This document shows, piece after piece, positions 1 through 7,160 of a DNA stretch of 14,058 nucleotides (positions within the stretch are counted from its first letter, which is position 1; each line of letters starts with the position of its first letter). A program made the position numbers and the translations under genes. The notes beneath the pieces were generated by a model. That model had not been told where the DNA came from. It saw nothing but the letters and a program-made list of their open reading frames with translations, and did no database searches. The DNA is from JBCCSZ01 sp039199225 (GTDB lineage: Bacteria; Bacteroidota; Bacteroidia; Chitinophagales; Saprospiraceae): NCBI GenBank assembly GCA_039199225.1, contig JBCCSZ010000212.1:1-14058 (forward strand), given 5' to 3'.

Positions 1-2
1 AG

Positions 3-191
3 AAGAATGAACCGGACATTAAGAAGAATGAACCGGACATTAAGAAGAATGAACCGGACATTAAGAAGAATGAACCGGACATTAAGAAGAACGAGCCGGA
101 TATCAAGAAGAACGAGCCGGACATCAAAAAGAATGAACCGGACATCAAAAAGAATGAACCGGACATCAAGAAGGGCGAGCCAGATATGCGA
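3..191 (+). repeat. 21-bp tandem repeat (nine units), in-frame coding
   Basis: Nine head-to-tail 21-bp units lie at 3-23, 24-44, 45-65, 66-86, 87-107, 108-128, 129-149, 150-170 and 171-191. The first four are identical at the base level (AAGAATGAACCGGACATTAAG). The next four differ only at synonymous third positions (AAT/AAC, GAA/GAG, GAC/GAT, ATT/ATC, AAG/AAA). The ninth has drifted to KGEPDMR. The array continues upstream out of the window. Identical units next to synonymously diverged ones indicate recent slippage or unequal exchange acting on a repeat kept under selection for its protein sequence. Confidence 0.95.
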
Positions 192-362
192 AAGAACGAA
201 CGAGAGACACCTCCTACAGGTAGACCTTCGAAGATGGAAGATCGCTTGAGTCAAATTGAAAAGACCTTAACCAAATTGTCTCACTTTATTGATTCAAGCC
301 TACGTCCGGATATGGATAAGGGTTCCTTACAAAACGAGCCTGACGAAGGCAAAGACAAGTAA
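3..362 (+). CDS. KNEPDIK heptad-repeat protein, C-terminal part (gene starts before the window)
   Basis: Reading from base 3 gives eight consecutive heptads of the form KNEPDIK, then KGEPDMR, then a non-repetitive tail of about 50 residues ending at TAA 360-362. The tail contains a short amphipathic stretch, MEDRLSQIEKTLTKLSHFID, that could form a coiled coil, and a decayed repeat (QNEPDEGK) near the end. This frame was preferred over the other open frame through the repeats (MNRTLRR...) because it alone runs on into a sensible C-terminus. The repeat is very hydrophilic, with alternating Lys and Glu/Asp and one Pro per unit, so it is probably extended or disordered. No start is visible, so the true length is unknown. 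A hairpin 9 bases after the stop suggests transcription ends here. Function is not recognised. It could be a structural or disordered spacer protein, or, more speculatively, a substrate of the ATP-grasp enzyme encoded downstream. Confidence 0.7.
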   Translation, partial: KNEPDIKKNEPDIKKNEPDIKKNEPDIKKNEPDIKKNEPDIKKNEPDIKKNEPDIKKGEPDMRKNERETPPTGRPSKMEDRLSQIEKTLTKLSHFIDSSLRPDMDKGSLQNEPDEGKDK

Positions 363-371
363 ACAGCATTC

Positions 372-403
372 AAGTAGCCGACTGAATCATTGGTTGGCTA
401 CTT
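372..403 (+). terminator. Strong hairpin after the repeat-protein gene, probable terminator
   Basis: Arms AAGTAGCCGACT (372-383) and GGTTGGCTACTT (392-403) pair over 12 positions (ten Watson-Crick, two G-U) around an 8-base loop, starting 9 bases after the stop of the heptad-repeat gene. There is no proper T-run after the stem, only CTTACTTA-like sequence, so termination is inferred from position and stability. The right arm carries GTTGGCTAC, the same nine bases that open the integron-like cassette at 12222. Confidence 0.55.
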
Positions 404-433
404 ACTTACGATAGAAACGATGAATAAAATTCG

Positions 434-1180
434 ATGTGGTTAATACTTTGTGACCCAAATGACGAATCTGCCCATTGGGCATACGAACAATTCAAAAGGC
501 GGGGCTACGGCCCCGTCGAATTGGTTTTGGACAATCAGTTGGTTGATTTTTCGACCAGTTGGGAACATCGGTTGGGACGAAATGGGGTACAGGCGAATTT
601 TCGACTGGCAGACGGTCGGCAATTTCACAACCAGGAACTAAGGGGAGTGCTCAATCGCATACTCTTTGTACCGCAAGACAATCTGTCTTTGATGAAGGTA
701 GAAGATCGCCCATATGTGCAGGAAGAACTCAATGCCTTCTTTATGAGTTGGCTTTACAGTTTTTCTGGTTCTGTACTAAATGTTTGTACGCCTTACGGCT
801 TGTCTGGTCGGCATCGACACATTTCGGAATGGGTATGGCTGGCCCAGCAAGCCGGACTGCCAGTATCGACCTATCAGCAAAGTAGCCAAGGAGCGGTTCA
901 GGGAACGTTTACCCACCCGCGCTTGCCGCAGCCCCAAGGTGCGCTTGTCCGAAATTTGATCGCAATAGATGGAGTCGTTGTAGATGATGCCATACCCAGC
1001 AATATTCAAAAAGGCTGTTTCCACTTGGCCAGCCTCTGTCAGACGCGATTGCTAGGCATCGATTTTTTTGTTGACTACCAGCAGCAGTGGTCTTTCGCTG
1101 GTGCGACTACTTACCCCCGTTTTCACATTGCTGGAGAGCGGCTTGTCGACCAGTTGGCCCGGGCATTACAAATGATTTAA
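434..1180 (+). CDS. ATP-grasp-related protein lacking the ATP-binding core (pseudoenzyme partner)
   Basis: This 248-residue protein has the look of the pre-ATP-grasp region of RimK/MvdD-type ligases. An N-terminal alpha/beta part (WLILCDPNDESA...) is followed by a segment around residues 75-145 containing NRILFVP, an E-rich helix, SGSVLNVCTPYGLSGR and AQQAGLPVS. These correspond to the family's R-P, 'vlNpp..' and 'aGl.vP.t' positions. The C-terminal 50 residues (LLGIDFFVDYQQQWSF..., LVDQLARAL) resemble the family's tail. What is absent is the ~120-residue ATP-grasp subdomain with its Lys and EVNP metal-binding motif, so it is unlikely to catalyse ligation by itself. It ends 20 bases before the complete ATP-grasp gene, which implies co-expression and probably a heterodimer or a substrate-binding role. 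The domain assignment rests on pattern recognition and is inferred; the missing EVNP motif is seen directly. Confidence 0.6.
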   Translation: MWLILCDPNDESAHWAYEQFKRRGYGPVELVLDNQLVDFSTSWEHRLGRNGVQANFRLADGRQFHNQELRGVLNRILFVPQDNLSLMKVEDRPYVQEELNAFFMSWLYSFSGSVLNVCTPYGLSGRHRHISEWVWLAQQAGLPVSTYQQSSQGAVQGTFTHPRLPQPQGALVRNLIAIDGVVVDDAIPSNIQKGCFHLASLCQTRLLGIDFFVDYQQQWSFAGATTYPRFHIAGERLVDQLARALQMI

Positions 1181-1200
1181 CCCTTGCAACCCCTTACGAT

Positions 1201-2127
1201 ATGATCTTTTTGTGTGGCATACCTTCTGAATTATCCTTGGCCATGGTCATCGAGGAGGTGCGAAAGCTAGGGGTTCGGATGGTCGTTTTCAATCAGCGAC
1301 AGTTTCAAAAAATGGGTATTGGGCTAAAGATCGATGGACAAGGTGTCGGTGGTTGGATGCAGCTCGAAGGGCAGCACTATCGCCTAGAAGATTTCACTGG
1401 GATATACACTCGTTTGACGGGTTACAGGGCTTTGCCAGAGTTGGAAACAGCGCCGGATGATTCGCCTGCTTTGCAGTATGCCTTGTCTTTGCAGGACACC
1501 ATGAATCGCTGGTTTGAAATTGCGCCCGGCAGGGTGCTGAGTCGTAATTCTGAAATCGGCTCCAACTTTTCGAAGCCATACCAAGCGCAAATGATCCTTC
1601 GGCAGGGCTTTCAAACGCCGGAGACCTTAGTGACGAACCGGCCGGAATTGGTCCATCAGTTTTATCAAAAACACGGGCGGATCATTTACAAATCGATCAG
1701 CTGCACGCGGTCCATTGTCAAGATGCTCAAAGACGAGGACCTGGTCCGTTTGGAAAGTATCTGCTGGTGTCCAGTTCAATTTCAGGCATACATTGATGGC
1801 TTCAACCTGCGGGTACACACCGTCGGAGATGAAGCCTTCGCCACTGCCATCCGAACCACAGCCGTCGACTATCGCTATGCCTATTTGAAGGGAGAAAAAG
1901 AGCAATTGGAAGCCGTTGAAATCTCCGATTCTCTCAAGGCAAAATGCATCGCCCTGTCTCGTTCCCTCGGATTGGAATTTGCCGGTGTCGACTTAAAGAT
2001 TACCCCAAGGGATGAAGTATACTGTTTGGAAGTCAACCCATGTCCTGCTTTCAGCTACTACCAGCATTATTCCGGGCAACCCATTGCCCAGGCCGTAGCG
2101 AAGCTTTTGGTGGGGGCGACATCATAA
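1201..2127 (+). CDS. ATP-grasp ligase, RimK/MvdD-like peptide-modifying type
   Basis: This 308-residue protein starts at ATG 1201, 20 bases after the preceding stop. A GTG at 1087 in the same frame would overlap the upstream gene and adds no recognisable sequence. The pre-ATP-grasp region contains IYTRLTGYR and VLSRNSEIGSNFSKPYQAQ, followed by GFQTPETLVTN, where ligases of this family have 'aGl.vPdTlvtn'. The ATP-grasp core shows the nucleotide-binding Lys164 (IIYKSIS), VQFQAYIDGFNLRVHTVGDEAF, metal-ligand candidates Asp264 (AGVDLKIT) and Glu277/Asn279 in CLEVNP. Enzymes of this fold use ATP to make an acyl phosphate and form amide or ester bonds. Peptide-directed members make side-chain crosslinks in microviridin/graspetide products. 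A role in modifying a ribosomal peptide is inferred from the neighbouring radical SAM gene. An amino-acid ligase function is the main alternative. Confidence 0.8.
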   Translation: MIFLCGIPSELSLAMVIEEVRKLGVRMVVFNQRQFQKMGIGLKIDGQGVGGWMQLEGQHYRLEDFTGIYTRLTGYRALPELETAPDDSPALQYALSLQDTMNRWFEIAPGRVLSRNSEIGSNFSKPYQAQMILRQGFQTPETLVTNRPELVHQFYQKHGRIIYKSISCTRSIVKMLKDEDLVRLESICWCPVQFQAYIDGFNLRVHTVGDEAFATAIRTTAVDYRYAYLKGEKEQLEAVEISDSLKAKCIALSRSLGLEFAGVDLKITPRDEVYCLEVNPCPAFSYYQHYSGQPIAQAVAKLLVGATS

Positions 2128-2774
2128 AAATCAAACTTTTAACAATTGCAAAAAATGATATTCCACAGCCGGTTGATTGGCAAGCCTTCTTGCTCGAAGC
2201 ACCGCTTTATGAGGTGGCCAGCGATGAAAATCCGGAGGCTACCGACTTCAAAGGGCGCTTGTTTCGAACAGTTGAGGAGCAAAAATACCTACTGCAATTG
2301 ACGGAGAGTCCAACGAATTCGCCGGTTTTACTCGAAATCAACAAAGAAGACATACTTGGTTTGGAGGAGGTTTTTACCGATACAGCGGGCCGCAAAACAC
2401 ATCTCGTACACCTTCGGTCGACCGCTCTCGTCAAGCCTTGCTATGAGGCCGGAACTTACAAAGTAGCAGCAGCCCAACCAACAGCCCCAAAGGCGACAAC
2501 CACGCAAAGCCAAAAGAAAAGTTGGCTGCCGGACATCGATCAACTGGACCAGATGGCGCAAAAGACGACGCCTTTTCAGGAGCCGACCGGACAGGCCAGT
2601 CAGCCACAAACTTCGGAGCTGAAGCCCTACACCCATATTGGTATGCCCAGTGCCAACAACAATGGAGGAAAGGTTTACGATGGGATGATTCAAAAAGCCG
2701 AAAATGGCCACTACCGACTGGAAGGCAAGTATTGGTACTTCGTGCCGGACAATGGACAAGCGGGAAACCACTAA
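2124..2774 (+). CDS. Uncharacterised 216-residue protein of the ATP-grasp/rSAM cluster
   Basis: I do not recognise this family. The frame is open from 2040, but its only upstream ATG would overlap the conserved end of the ATP-grasp gene by 88 bases and yields a peptide that is merely the shadow of that gene. Protein-like sequence begins IKIKLLTIAKND, so the likely start is ATA 2124, which overlaps the upstream stop as ATAA and would be translationally coupled. TTG 2190 and GTG 2214 are fallbacks. The N-terminal ~110 residues look like a compact alpha/beta domain (FKGRLFRTVEEQKYLLQL, VLLEINKEDILGLEEVF). A Thr/Gln/Ala/Lys-rich linker of roughly 70 residues follows. The last ~45 residues form a distinct Gly/Asn/Tyr-rich end (GMPSANNNGGKVYDG, GHYRLEGKYWYFVPDN). 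Tight coupling suggests a substrate, scaffold or third subunit of the modifying complex. Confidence 0.6.
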   Translation: MKIKLLTIAKNDIPQPVDWQAFLLEAPLYEVASDENPEATDFKGRLFRTVEEQKYLLQLTESPTNSPVLLEINKEDILGLEEVFTDTAGRKTHLVHLRSTALVKPCYEAGTYKVAAAQPTAPKATTTQSQKKSWLPDIDQLDQMAQKTTPFQEPTGQASQPQTSELKPYTHIGMPSANNNGGKVYDGMIQKAENGHYRLEGKYWYFVPDNGQAGNH

Positions 2775-2782
2775 AGTAACTG

Positions 2783-2808
2783 AGATCATGGAAATGTCAA
2801 CATGATCT
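2783..2808 (+). other. Inverted repeat (hairpin 1) between the 216-residue gene and the radical SAM gene
   Basis: Perfect 8-base arms AGATCATG (2783-2790) and CATGATCT (2801-2808) flank a 10-base loop, beginning 9 bases after the upstream stop. No T-run follows, so this is not a classical terminator. It may be an RNA-processing or stability element, or a protein-binding dyad. Confidence 0.5.
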
Positions 2809-2810
2809 GA

Positions 2811-2825
2811 GCTTCTACCAGAAGC
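2811..2825 (+). other. Inverted repeat (hairpin 2), immediately after hairpin 1
   Basis: Perfect 6-base arms GCTTCT (2811-2816) and AGAAGC (2820-2825) flank a 3-base loop, two bases after hairpin 1. The two hairpins together fill the first half of the 111-base gap before the radical SAM start and could tune the ratio of upstream to downstream gene expression. Confidence 0.5.
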
Positions 2826-2885
2826 CTGGACAATCGATTGCTAACGCAGTGGCATTTTACTACACCAATAAATACATAATCGAGC

Positions 2886-4745
2886 ATGAAAAGAGTTTTG
2901 TTGATCAATATGCCATTTGGCGAGGTGCGCTATCCATCCCTGGCCCATGGGCTGTTCAAGGCCAAGTTTCAGGAGGAGGGCATCGACTGTGAGGTGCGCT
3001 ATCTAAATATCCGGTTTGCCGAGATGGTGGGTTTGGAGAATTACGATAAAATCATTCGACTGTCGGGATTGATGGCGGGAGAGCAGATGTTTGCAAGAGC
3101 CTTATTTGGCAATCACATCCCGGACGACTCTGCATATTACAATGACATTGTCCTCAAATATGTACATGCCGACCTGATTCCGCATCTGCAATTTATGAAG
3201 TCCCAGATCATTCCATTTTTGAATAAATGTTTGGAGGAAGTTCCCTGGGGTGCCTACGACATCATTGGTTTCACTTCTTTGTTCGAGCAAAATACGCCCA
3301 GTTTGGCGATGGCCTATCGCGTCAAGCACCGTTTTCCAGATAAAACGATTGTCTTTGGTGGTGCCAATTGCGAAGCGATCATGGGCTTGAATATGCACCG
3401 CAATTTTCCCTTTATCGATTTCATCTGCTCGGGAGAATCGGACTATTCCTTTCCGGAGTTGGTCAAGCGTTTGAGTTATGGGCATCCGGTCAACGATTTA
3501 CCCGGCATTGTCTATCGCGATAAGGGGGAGTCCCATTTCACAGGCAAGGGGTCTATGATTCGGAAAATGGATGCGCTTCCCATTCCCAATTTTGACGATT
3601 TCTTTCGGCAGATACAGGGCAGTTCGCTGGCTCCGCATATTGAAAGCTGCCTGTTGTTGGAAAGTGCCAGAGGGTGTTGGTGGGGAGAAAAATCCCATTG
3701 TACCTTCTGCGGTTTGAATGGCTTGGGGATGACCTTCCGCAGTAAATCGGCCGATCGCTGTTTGGAGGAGATCAAACAGATTGTCAGCAAGTACAGCGTT
3801 CGCCATATTCGGATGGTCGACAACATCATCAATATGAGTTATTTCAAGAACGTGTTGCCTAAAATTGCAGCTATGAAGCTTGGGGTACACCTCATCTTTG
3901 AGGTCAAGGCCAATTTGCGCAAATCCCAGATCAAAATCCTGTCCGACGCCAATGTGGAGGTTCAAATCGGCATTGAAAATATGAGTTCCCACACCTTGAA
4001 ATTGATGGGCAAAGGCAGCAAAGCACTGATGAATGTGCAGACCCTCAAATGGTGTAAGCAATACCAACTCATCACCGATTGGAACATCCTCTATGGATTT
4101 CCGGGAGAAACGGCGGACGACTACCGCTACAACTACGAACTGGCCTTGATACTGACCCACCTTGACCCGCCTACAGGATTGGGACCCATTCGCATGGACC
4201 GCTTCAGCCCCAATTTTGACAAGGCCGAAAAAATGGGCTTCACCAATGTGCGTCCCATGAAAAACTACAAATATATTTATCCCTTCGATGGTCCCGAACT
4301 ATTCGATATGGTCTATTTCTTTGAGTTTGATTATCTACAGGCCATCGATGATGAGGGCTACTCCCAGAAAATGTTTGAGGCCGTTACCAATTGGAAAAAC
4401 CGTCGCGGAGTCGATCAGTTGGTATCCGTTTTACAGGGAGAATTTCTTCAAATTTTTGACACTCGGCCAGTGGCGATAGCCAGTGAGCATTTGCTGGATG
4501 GCATTGAGCGTCATTTGTACGAATTTTGCGACCAAATTCGGACCATCCGTCAGATACAAACCTGGTTGGAAGAGAATTTCGAATTGAGCATGGACAAGCC
4601 AGAAATAGAAAGCATCCTCAATGGATTCATCCATAAAAAGCTCATGATCGAAGAAAACAGCAAATACCTCAGTTTGGCAGTGATGACCTACGAGTCGACC
4701 GATGTCTACCGGAAAATGACACATTTTGATCAAGCATTCGCTTAG
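2886..4745 (+). CDS. B12-binding radical SAM protein, RiPP maturation C-methyltransferase family
   Basis: This 619-residue protein has an N-terminal cobalamin-binding-like domain (about residues 1-200: VLLINMPFGEVRYPSLAHGLF, YDIIGFTSLFEQ, FGGANCEAIMG, FICSGESDYSFPELV). A radical SAM core follows, opening with ESARGCWWGEKSHCTFCGL. The 4Fe-4S cysteines are Cys264, Cys272 and Cys275, a CX7CX2C spacing characteristic of the RiPP-maturation radical SAM family TIGR03975 rather than the classical CX3CX2C. Downstream motifs MTFRSKSADRCLEEI and GIENMSSHTLKLMGKG also match that family. Known relatives methylate or otherwise modify unactivated carbons of precursor peptides using SAM and cobalamin. The last ~150 residues may bind peptide. 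The start at ATG 2886 has an A-rich leader, as is usual in Bacteroidota. It follows the ATP-grasp genes in the same direction after 111 bases with two hairpins. Family confidence is high; the substrate is unknown. Confidence 0.88.
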   Translation: MKRVLLINMPFGEVRYPSLAHGLFKAKFQEEGIDCEVRYLNIRFAEMVGLENYDKIIRLSGLMAGEQMFARALFGNHIPDDSAYYNDIVLKYVHADLIPHLQFMKSQIIPFLNKCLEEVPWGAYDIIGFTSLFEQNTPSLAMAYRVKHRFPDKTIVFGGANCEAIMGLNMHRNFPFIDFICSGESDYSFPELVKRLSYGHPVNDLPGIVYRDKGESHFTGKGSMIRKMDALPIPNFDDFFRQIQGSSLAPHIESCLLLESARGCWWGEKSHCTFCGLNGLGMTFRSKSADRCLEEIKQIVSKYSVRHIRMVDNIINMSYFKNVLPKIAAMKLGVHLIFEVKANLRKSQIKILSDANVEVQIGIENMSSHTLKLMGKGSKALMNVQTLKWCKQYQLITDWNILYGFPGETADDYRYNYELALILTHLDPPTGLGPIRMDRFSPNFDKAEKMGFTNVRPMKNYKYIYPFDGPELFDMVYFFEFDYLQAIDDEGYSQKMFEAVTNWKNRRGVDQLVSVLQGEFLQIFDTRPVAIASEHLLDGIERHLYEFCDQIRTIRQIQTWLEENFELSMDKPEIESILNGFIHKKLMIEENSKYLSLAVMTYESTDVYRKMTHFDQAFA

Positions 4746-4751
4746 GTTGTC

Positions 4752-7160
4752 CTATTGACGGACCAGCTTCTGCCAGCTTTCTCCCTCTCCATTTCGTAGG
4801 TGGAGCCAATAGAGACCAGGGGATAAGGACGCAGTGGAAACCACATCTGTTTGTACAAACTGCCCGCTGCGTACAAGTCGGCCTTGTAGATCGTAGAGTT
4901 GGAATTCAGTGGACGTTTGGCTGGAGCTGTACAGCTGTATTCGGTCGGCAGTTGGATTGGGGAAAACCTTGAATTCGGGTTGCAGCGGCTTTCTTTCGAT
5001 GCCAACGGTCCCCGGCAATTGACTAACGAGAACGTTTTCGGTCGTGTTGGTAATAATGGGAGGATTAAAGTCAAAATAGATGCCAGCGGTGTTGGTGATG
5101 GTGCTGTTTTCCTCCAAGCCATCATTGGGAGCAATGGTATAGCTCACATAGCCCTGGCTACCTTCTAGGTCGGAAGTACTATCGGGCAGAAAGATATTTT
5201 GAAAATCAAAGATGAGCTCTCGGCAATCGGTTAGCGTAGTGGTCAATACCTCCGGGTGGCTGCTGTTCAGATAGCGGAAAGTCGACAAATCTAAATCCGG
5301 ATGCAGGGTATCCCGAATGACCACATCGAAGGCCACATCATTGCCGGTATTTTGAAATCGGACGGTGTAGACCAAATCCTCTTCGAACAGCGTGTAGCCA
5401 CCTTCTCGGTTTGGGCTGACCAACTTGTCATTTGGATCATAGGAGCATCTAATCAATTCCGATTGAACGGCTTGATTGCTGGCGCCAGTACTTGTGGGAC
5501 CTTCAAAAACTGTGTAGGTCCGATGGCTCAGTGAATCACCCAACTGGAACTGGCCAGGAATGGGTATTTGAACCTGCGCTTTGACGGAAAGGCTTTGGCC
5601 AGGCAGCAGATTTTTGAAACGCCATCCGGCTCGGTGTTGGGAGGCAATGGTGTCGGGTGTCGGACGAAACAAAACGGCGTTCAGCAAGCTATCAACCTCC
5701 ATCCAAAGTGTTCCATCCAAAATCGTTGAGCCAAGGTTTTGGCTGCTCGCCTCCAACTCGATGATTGTCCCACAGCGCGCAATGGGGCTGTAAATAGAAG
5801 AAACCATGCGGCCAAATTCCTCTCTGGGATAAATGCCAAATTCCACCGTATCGATGGGATTGTCGTCATCGATGAGCAAATTAAAGGAAGCCGTGCTGGA
5901 ACTGATCCACAAATTACTGTTGGCTGCTTGATTGAAAGACACGTCATAACGACCAGGAGGAATATAAAATACGTTGAACTCGTTATTGGTGGCAAACAGC
6001 TCTACGCCGAGGGGATCAATCAGTAAACTCGCTCCGGGATAGTACAACTCATTGGAATCGAACTGTCCATTTCTATTCAGATCGTAATAAAACCGGTACC
6101 ACAGCTGATGAGAAATATCTTGGCAGACATGCAAAATCTGACTAGAATCCCGACAACCGTCTGCATTATTTGAGATGGTATAATCGTCCTTGGTTTGGAG
6201 ATAAGTACAAGTAAGCTCGTTGCTACAAGTAGACAAATTTGGATTGTCTTCGATGCGCAAGCTGCTTACCGAATCAGCCCGTACATTGCGAAGTCCATCG
6301 ATATTGCTCAGGCGGGCATTGTTGATTAAGCCAATGATTTTGACCTCCTGCAAGTTTTCCAAAGCATCAACATTTTCCAGACTGGCGTTGCTGCTGATAT
6401 TGACAAAAGAACTGAGTCGTTGGATATTTTCCAAGCCATCCAAATTGGTCAGTTGGTTGTCTTCGAAGATGACCAGCTGTCGAAGTTCCGGGCCGGCAGC
6501 CTCCAAACCCTTCAGCGATGCCAATTGATCGTTGTAGACGATGATGAGGCTTCTTTCTATCTTTTCGAGATGATGGAGGTCTTCAAAACTGAGCAAGCCA
6601 TCACAATTTTCGACATGTATCTCTTTGAGGTTTCGGACCCTTTCCAGCCCTTTCAGATCGGAGAGCATGGGATTATCTTGGAAGAACAAATTTTCCATGT
6701 CGGGCAGCAAATCAGAAAAAGTCGTCAGTCGACGCAAGCGATCGTTGGCGATTAGGCGGAAATAGCTTTGGAGGACCCGCAGGTTGCCGATGCCATCTAA
6801 ATTATCGAGTTGATTACAATTTGCAATGATCAGTTCCCCTTCGATGGATTTCAGGTTTTCCAGTCCTTCCAAATTGGTTAATTCTTGGCAGCTGGCAATA
6901 CTGAAATTCCCTTTGATCGACAGCACTTGTTGTAGAGCGTTCAAATTGGTCAGCCCCTCGATGGTACTCAGCCCGAGTCCACCCTTTAGATTGCGGCAGT
7001 CCGGGTAGAGAATTGCAAAGCTGTCCAGCTGACTTTGACGCGTAAAAAACAGATCCTCATCGGGGCAGTCTTGTGCAATGCCCACATTAGAAAGAAGCAA
7101 AAGGAGAAAGAAGAGTAATTTGTTACAGCTAGGTTGTAGCGAGTAGAAGGTGGCCATCAT
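4752..7160 (-). CDS. Secreted leucine-rich-repeat protein with type IX secretion sorting domain
   Basis: This 802-residue protein begins with a signal peptide (KLLFFLLLLLSNVGIAQ, about residues 14-30). Residues ~55-320 are irregular leucine-rich repeats of the receptor-L/bacterial type (LTNLEGLENLKSIEG, LDNLDGIGNLRVLQ, LTNLDGLENIQRLS, LSNIDGLRNV). A short prealbumin/SdrB-like segment (YDLNRNGQFDSNELYYPGAS) comes next. A beta-sandwich region then contains CSYDPNDK and VRFQNTGNDVAFDVVIRDTL, typical of repeat domains before Bacteroidota sorting tails. The last ~75 residues (FKVFPNPTADRIQL..., YDLQGRLV, LSPGLYWLHL) are a Por secretion-system C-terminal sorting domain. The product should be exported by the Sec and type IX pathways and anchored or released at the surface, probably for binding or adhesion. 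Two adjacent ATGs (7158 and 7155) can serve as start. Its stop lies 6 bases from the convergent radical SAM stop. Confidence 0.88.
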   Translation of the reverse strand: MMATFYSLQPSCNKLLFFLLLLLSNVGIAQDCPDEDLFFTRQSQLDSFAILYPDCRNLKGGLGLSTIEGLTNLNALQQVLSIKGNFSIASCQELTNLEGLENLKSIEGELIIANCNQLDNLDGIGNLRVLQSYFRLIANDRLRRLTTFSDLLPDMENLFFQDNPMLSDLKGLERVRNLKEIHVENCDGLLSFEDLHHLEKIERSLIIVYNDQLASLKGLEAAGPELRQLVIFEDNQLTNLDGLENIQRLSSFVNISSNASLENVDALENLQEVKIIGLINNARLSNIDGLRNVRADSVSSLRIEDNPNLSTCSNELTCTYLQTKDDYTISNNADGCRDSSQILHVCQDISHQLWYRFYYDLNRNGQFDSNELYYPGASLLIDPLGVELFATNNEFNVFYIPPGRYDVSFNQAANSNLWISSSTASFNLLIDDDNPIDTVEFGIYPREEFGRMVSSIYSPIARCGTIIELEASSQNLGSTILDGTLWMEVDSLLNAVLFRPTPDTIASQHRAGWRFKNLLPGQSLSVKAQVQIPIPGQFQLGDSLSHRTYTVFEGPTSTGASNQAVQSELIRCSYDPNDKLVSPNREGGYTLFEEDLVYTVRFQNTGNDVAFDVVIRDTLHPDLDLSTFRYLNSSHPEVLTTTLTDCRELIFDFQNIFLPDSTSDLEGSQGYVSYTIAPNDGLEENSTITNTAGIYFDFNPPIITNTTENVLVSQLPGTVGIERKPLQPEFKVFPNPTADRIQLYSSSQTSTEFQLYDLQGRLVRSGQFVQTDVVSTASLSPGLYWLHLRNGEGESWQKLVRQ

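Noticed and set aside
3..191. CRISPR array
   Set aside because: The repeats are directly abutting 21-bp units with no spacers and are in-frame coding.
7..249. Open frame MNRTLRR... through the 21-bp repeats as the real gene
   Set aside because: It is the +1 shadow of the KNEPDIK frame. It ends without a sensible C-terminus, whereas the KNEPDIK frame continues to a stop at 362 with a coiled-coil-like tail.
1087..1200. GTG 1087 as start of the ATP-grasp gene
   Set aside because: It overlaps the upstream gene by 94 bases, and the added residues do not resemble the family. ATG 1201 fits the domain start and the gene spacing.
2040..2123. ATG 2040 as start of the 216-residue gene
   Set aside because: The extra 28 residues are the out-of-frame reading of the conserved EVNP end of the ATP-grasp gene.
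2328..2789. 153-residue minus-strand frame
   Set aside because: It is antisense to the 216-residue gene and its sequence has no domain-like pattern.
3498..4160. 220-residue minus-strand frame inside the radical SAM gene
   Set aside because: It is antisense to a confidently identified gene and reflects its codon bias.
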